DNA of 9,003 nucleotides from an uncultured Granulicatella sp. Lineage in GTDB: Bacteria; Bacillota; Bacilli; Lactobacillales; Aerococcaceae. The DNA lies in NCBI GenBank assembly GCA_947254045.1, contig CAMYBO010000043.1:1-9003 (forward strand), given 5' to 3'. This document shows positions 6,755-9,003 of this stretch, in pieces. Position numbers and translations under genes: made by a program. Under the pieces are notes generated by a model that saw only the letters and a program-made list of their open reading frames with translations, made no database searches and was not told the DNA's origin. Positions within the stretch are counted from its first letter, which is position 1, and every line of letters begins with the position of its first letter.

Positions 6755-7204
6755 TTACTGTAGATATTCTACTATATTGTCATTAGAAATTGAAATAGAA
6801 AAAACAAATTCATTTGATTTTAAATTAATTTGTTTTGCTTTAATCGTACTTCCTTCATGAATTCCGGATAAATTTAATAGAAAATACTGTTTCTCTTTAT
6901 TTAATTGGAACCATTCTGGAAATTCCATCTGTTGTAATCTTCCTAATGCTAAAAATACTGGCAAAGAGAAACCTCCTAATTGAACAGATTCTATTTTTAA
7001 TTGAATCAAGCCATCTTCTGTCACGTAAGGCACTGTCGTCATTTTATAAGGAACAGTCACGCCTAGCGCATTTGCATCTCCTGTAATTTGAATAACCGAA
7101 TCATTCATCACAAAATTTGGAAAACTAGGATTATCTACTTGATTCTTTTTCGTAACAATTTCTAAAATATTTTGAATTTCATTTTTACTTAAAGTTACTT
7201 CCAT
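6755..7204 (-). CDS. ypmS: YpmS (DUF2140) family protein, extracytoplasmic domain, separated from its membrane anchor
   Basis: This 149-residue product matches the main domain of YpmS/DUF2140 proteins. It shows the typical order VPYVTEDGLIQLKIESVQLG, FSLPVFLALGRL, then FPEWFQLNKEKQYFLLNL and STIKAKQINL. The family normally has an N-terminal membrane helix and is about 190 residues; here that helix is missing from this frame and is encoded just upstream in another frame (7222-7350). The ATG at 7204 has a perfect-looking AAGGAG eight bases ahead, so it could be translated alone as a soluble protein. In this same frame, however, eleven more sensible codons (TPIVEQGENW before the Met) precede the ATG back to 7234. 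That pattern suggests a frameshifted longer gene. The function of the family is unknown, and I see no catalytic motif. Confidence 0.75.
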   Translation of the reverse strand: MEVTLSKNEIQNILEIVTKKNQVDNPSFPNFVMNDSVIQITGDANALGVTVPYKMTTVPYVTEDGLIQLKIESVQLGGFSLPVFLALGRLQQMEFPEWFQLNKEKQYFLLNLSGIHEGSTIKAKQINLKSNEFVFSISISNDNIVEYLQ

Positions 7205-7221
7205 CCAATTCTCTCCTTGTT

Positions 7222-7350
7222 CTACAATTGGTGTTTAGGTTGATTGGGAATTAACGAGGAAATAATCACAAATACATTTATAGCAAAGATGCCAAAAAAT
7301 GCGATTTTCCAGTAATTCCATTTTCTTTTTGTTTTTCTTGAAGGTGTCAT
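7222..7350 (-). CDS. ypmS: Short ORF encoding the membrane anchor of the split ypmS gene
   Basis: This 42-residue frame starts at an ATG with an AGAGGTGAT ribosome binding site and ends at TAG (7222-7224). The product begins MTPSRKTKRKWNYWKIAFF, a basic tail, and continues into a membrane helix at about residues 14-34 (IAFFGIFAINVFVIISSLI). This is how YpmS-family proteins begin. Adding one base in the stretch 7222-7237, for example to the AAA run at 7234-7236, would read on as NQPKTPIVEQGENWMEVTL into the downstream frame and give one protein of about 200 residues. So this is best seen as the 5' half of a frameshifted gene. A genuine small membrane protein co-translated with a separate soluble domain is the less likely alternative. 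Confidence 0.65.
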   Translation of the reverse strand: MTPSRKTKRKWNYWKIAFFGIFAINVFVIISSLIPNQPKHQL

Positions 7351-7380
7351 TCTATCACCTCTTTCATTTTTGTGATTGCT

Positions 7381-7386
7381 ATTATA
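7381..7386 (-). promoter_or_regulatory. Perfect -10 box (TATAAT) before ypmS
   Basis: TATAAT occurs on the minus strand between the hemW stop and the ypmS start, with transcription expected near 7374. The -35 region at 17 bases spacing (TAGAAG) matches the consensus poorly and lies in the end of hemW. This may be a weak internal promoter for ypmS, deoD and the genes below, in addition to read-through from rqcH-hemW. Confidence 0.35.
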
Positions 7387-7398
7387 CTAAATACTCAC

Positions 7399-8544
7399 CT
7401 AATCTTCTAAAAGAAAGGCTTGAAATACATTATTTCCTAAAAACTTTCCTTTATGAGTTAATGCAATTCCTTCTGGTGTCATTTGGATTAGTTCTTGTTC
7501 TAATAATTCTTCAATAATATCCTGATAAATATCATTGATATTTCTTCCAAATCGTTTTAAAAATTCTTGATTTGAAACTCCGGACATTTTTCTTAATCCT
7601 AAAAACATAAACTCTTCTATTTGGGATTTTTGACTTAATACATCCTTTTGTAAAATTGGAAGTTCAAAATTTCGTAATGGTTCTAAATAATGTTGAATTG
7701 GTCCACAATTTTGATAGCGTTCTTGATTTAAATAACCATGAGCACCCGCACCAAAGCCTAAATACTCATCAGCTTTCCAGTAATGTAAATTATGTCTTGA
7801 TTCAAAACCTGGTAGAGCATAATTACTAATTTCATAATGATGTCGTCCAAATCTTTCCATAACATCCATAGCTAATTGAAACATATCTGCTTCCTCATCT
7901 TGCGATGGTAAAGGAAGCTTTCCTTGTCTCATTAAATTATAAAATACAGTCTTTTGTTCTAAAATTAAGGAATAAATCGAATAATGTGGCAAGTCCAAAT
8001 CAATTGCAAGTTTTAAACTATCTTCAAAATCTTGAATCGTTTGTTGAGGCAGTCTAAAAATCAAATCAATACTGATATTCTCAAAGCCTAGTTTTCGAGC
8101 ATTTCCTATCGTTTGTAAAACTGTTTTTTTACTATGTTTTCGACCAATCTTCTTCAATAATTCATCATTAAAGGATTGAACTCCCATACTGATACGATTA
8201 ACCCCATATTCTTTCATCACTTCTAACCGGTCAATCTGTCCATCATCTGGATTTAATTCCATTGAAAATTCGCAATTTTTCTCTAATGGTAAATAACGAT
8301 GAATCCCTTCAAATAAAGTTGCTAATTGCTTAGGCGTTAAAGTTGAAGGAGTTCCTCCCCCGATATATAACGTCTCTAAAGGAGAGATGGGATGAGCTTC
8401 TGCTCGTAATTGCATTTCTCTTACTAATAAATCAACATATTCATCAACCGGTTGCCCCTCAATAAATACTTTATTAAAATCACAATAATAGCAAATATGA
8501 GAACAAAAAGGAATATGAATATAAGCTGCTCTTACTGCGTTCAT
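7399..8544 (-). CDS. hemW: HemW, radical-SAM heme chaperone (coproporphyrinogen oxidase-like)
   Basis: This 381-residue cytoplasmic protein is of the HemN-like radical-SAM group. The iron-sulfur motif near the N-terminus is FCSHICYYCDF, with Cys14, Cys18 and Cys21 as the cluster ligands. The residue two after the last Cys is Phe, as in HemW, whereas true coproporphyrinogen dehydrogenase HemN has a fourth Cys there. The SAM-binding GGGTPS lies at residues 62-67, and ELNPDD and GVQSFN follow. The C-terminal part (from about 290) is the HemN C-terminal domain. Full length. HemW binds heme and delivers it to target proteins; many databases still call it an oxygen-independent coproporphyrinogen III oxidase. 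It follows rqcH after 10 bases with GGAG just past the rqcH stop, so the two are translationally linked. No other heme genes are visible. Confidence 0.95.
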   Translation of the reverse strand: MNAVRAAYIHIPFCSHICYYCDFNKVFIEGQPVDEYVDLLVREMQLRAEAHPISPLETLYIGGGTPSTLTPKQLATLFEGIHRYLPLEKNCEFSMELNPDDGQIDRLEVMKEYGVNRISMGVQSFNDELLKKIGRKHSKKTVLQTIGNARKLGFENISIDLIFRLPQQTIQDFEDSLKLAIDLDLPHYSIYSLILEQKTVFYNLMRQGKLPLPSQDEEADMFQLAMDVMERFGRHHYEISNYALPGFESRHNLHYWKADEYLGFGAGAHGYLNQERYQNCGPIQHYLEPLRNFELPILQKDVLSQKSQIEEFMFLGLRKMSGVSNQEFLKRFGRNINDIYQDIIEELLEQELIQMTPEGIALTHKGKFLGNNVFQAFLLED

Positions 8545-8554
8545 TTATCTCTCC

Positions 8555-9003
8555 TTATTCTTTTGGTTTATTTTCCCGAATTTGTTGAATTACTGCTTCA
8601 TCCGGAGTAATATACGTATTTTGTTGTCCTTCATACACAACAAATCCTGGTTTAGATCCATTTGGCTTTCTAATTTTCGAAACAGAAACATAGTCCACAG
8701 GAACAGTTGCAGAATGACGATATTTAGAATAGTATGCTGCTAACATGGCTGCTTGACCAATTGTTTCATCCGTTGGATTAACAGACTCTACAATCACGTG
8801 TGACCCAGGAATATTTTGGGCATGTAACCATAAGTATTCTTTTTTCGCTTGTTTTAAGGTTAAATGATCATTTTGTAAATTATTTCTACCTACTAAAATT
8901 CTAGTACCATCATTCGAATAAAAAACATACGGTTTTGAAGGTTTTGTTTTTTGTTTTCCTTTTTTCATAGCGGAGCGTTTTAAATACCCACTTGCTACTA
9001 ATT
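8555..9003 (-). CDS. rqcH: RqcH (NFACT/FbpA family), C-terminal part, start beyond the right edge
   Basis: The frame is open through the right edge, so the first Met inside the window (8968) is internal; the codons before it read LVASGYLKRSA. What is visible is the NFACT-R (DUF814) domain at the C-terminus: KPYVFYSNDGTRILVGRNN, then NDHLTLKQAKKEYLWLHAQ and IPGSHVIVE, followed by AAMLAAYYSKYR. This domain binds RNA and the ribosome. RqcH, long called a fibronectin-binding protein, attaches to the obstructed 50S subunit and directs alanine tailing of stalled nascent chains. Only about 150 of its usual 550 to 570 residues lie here, so the catalytic N-terminal domain cannot be judged. It ends at TAA (8555-8557), with the hemW ribosome binding site right after. 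Confidence 0.93.
   Translation of the reverse strand, partial: LVASGYLKRSAMKKGKQKTKPSKPYVFYSNDGTRILVGRNNLQNDHLTLKQAKKEYLWLHAQNIPGSHVIVESVNPTDETIGQAAMLAAYYSKYRHSATVPVDYVSVSKIRKPNGSKPGFVVYEGQQNTYITPDEAVIQQIRENKPKE

Larger units (their letters stand above)
6755..7350 (-). pseudogene. ypmS: ypmS as a whole, interrupted by a one-base frame break
   Basis: The two halves together give the complete YpmS layout of basic tail, membrane helix, short linker and DUF2140 domain. The break lies between 7237 (a stop in the downstream frame) and 7222 (the stop of the upstream frame). That is in the linker, where an indel is least visible. It may be a true mutation, a sequencing or assembly error, or a functional split, because the second half has its own Shine-Dalgarno. 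The codons on both sides look intact, so any decay must be recent. Confidence 0.55.

Noticed and set aside
7227..7242. Programmed -1 ribosomal frameshift joining the two ypmS halves
   Set aside because: The local sequence (CAA CCT AAA CAC) is not a slippery heptamer, because the re-paired codons would mismatch, and no strong stimulatory hairpin follows. A plain one-base indel explains the data better.
7299..7517. 72-codon plus-strand ORF over the hemW end and the ypmS start
   Set aside because: Its Phe-rich product is the reverse of Lys/Glu codons in hemW and the basic ypmS tail.

Overview
The window is AT-rich DNA typical of a low-GC Gram-positive bacterium. The gene families point to the order Lactobacillales: a mannose-family PTS operon with a fused IIAB protein and a DUF956 partner, two small Gram-positive-type signal peptidases, YpmS, and strong AGGAGG-like ribosome binding sites. 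A Carnobacteriaceae- or Enterococcaceae-like host fits, but I cannot fix the genus from sequence alone. Every real gene lies on the minus strand, so the window reads right to left.

Right part (9003 down to 3293) is a run of tightly spaced housekeeping genes. It holds the 3' end of rqcH (ribosome quality control), hemW (radical-SAM heme chaperone), a ypmS-family gene that appears split by a one-base frame break, deoD (purine nucleoside phosphorylase), ctpA (S41 carboxy-terminal processing protease with PDZ and peptidoglycan-binding domains) and two tandem type I signal peptidase genes. Gaps are about 10 to 50 bases, and most genes have their own Shine-Dalgarno. The last three genes form a cell-envelope proteolysis group.

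A 232-base gap (3061-3292) follows. Next to the lepB stop it holds a long imperfect inverted repeat with internal hairpins (3157-3289). This probably ends the lepB transcript and may be a dispersed element. Next comes a sigma-A-type promoter for the sugar operon, a catabolite-responsive (cre-like) site over its -35 box, and a tandem 8-base repeat near the predicted transcript start. I found no sigma-54 -24/-12 promoter, although some relatives drive this operon from one.

Left part (3060 down to 1) is the mannose/glucose PTS operon manL-manM-manN. It is closed by a strong intrinsic terminator, after which the 5' part of manO (DUF956) runs off the window edge. ManL carries phosphate from HPr through two histidines, and ManM and ManN form the membrane transporter. 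Such complexes are also receptors for class IIa bacteriocins in related bacteria.

The points most worth a second look are the split ypmS, the structured intergenic element, the layout of the man promoter, and the two signal peptidases with oppositely charged cytoplasmic tails. I saw no CRISPR array, phage gene, transposase, tRNA or rRNA, and no convincing sign of a wholly new system.
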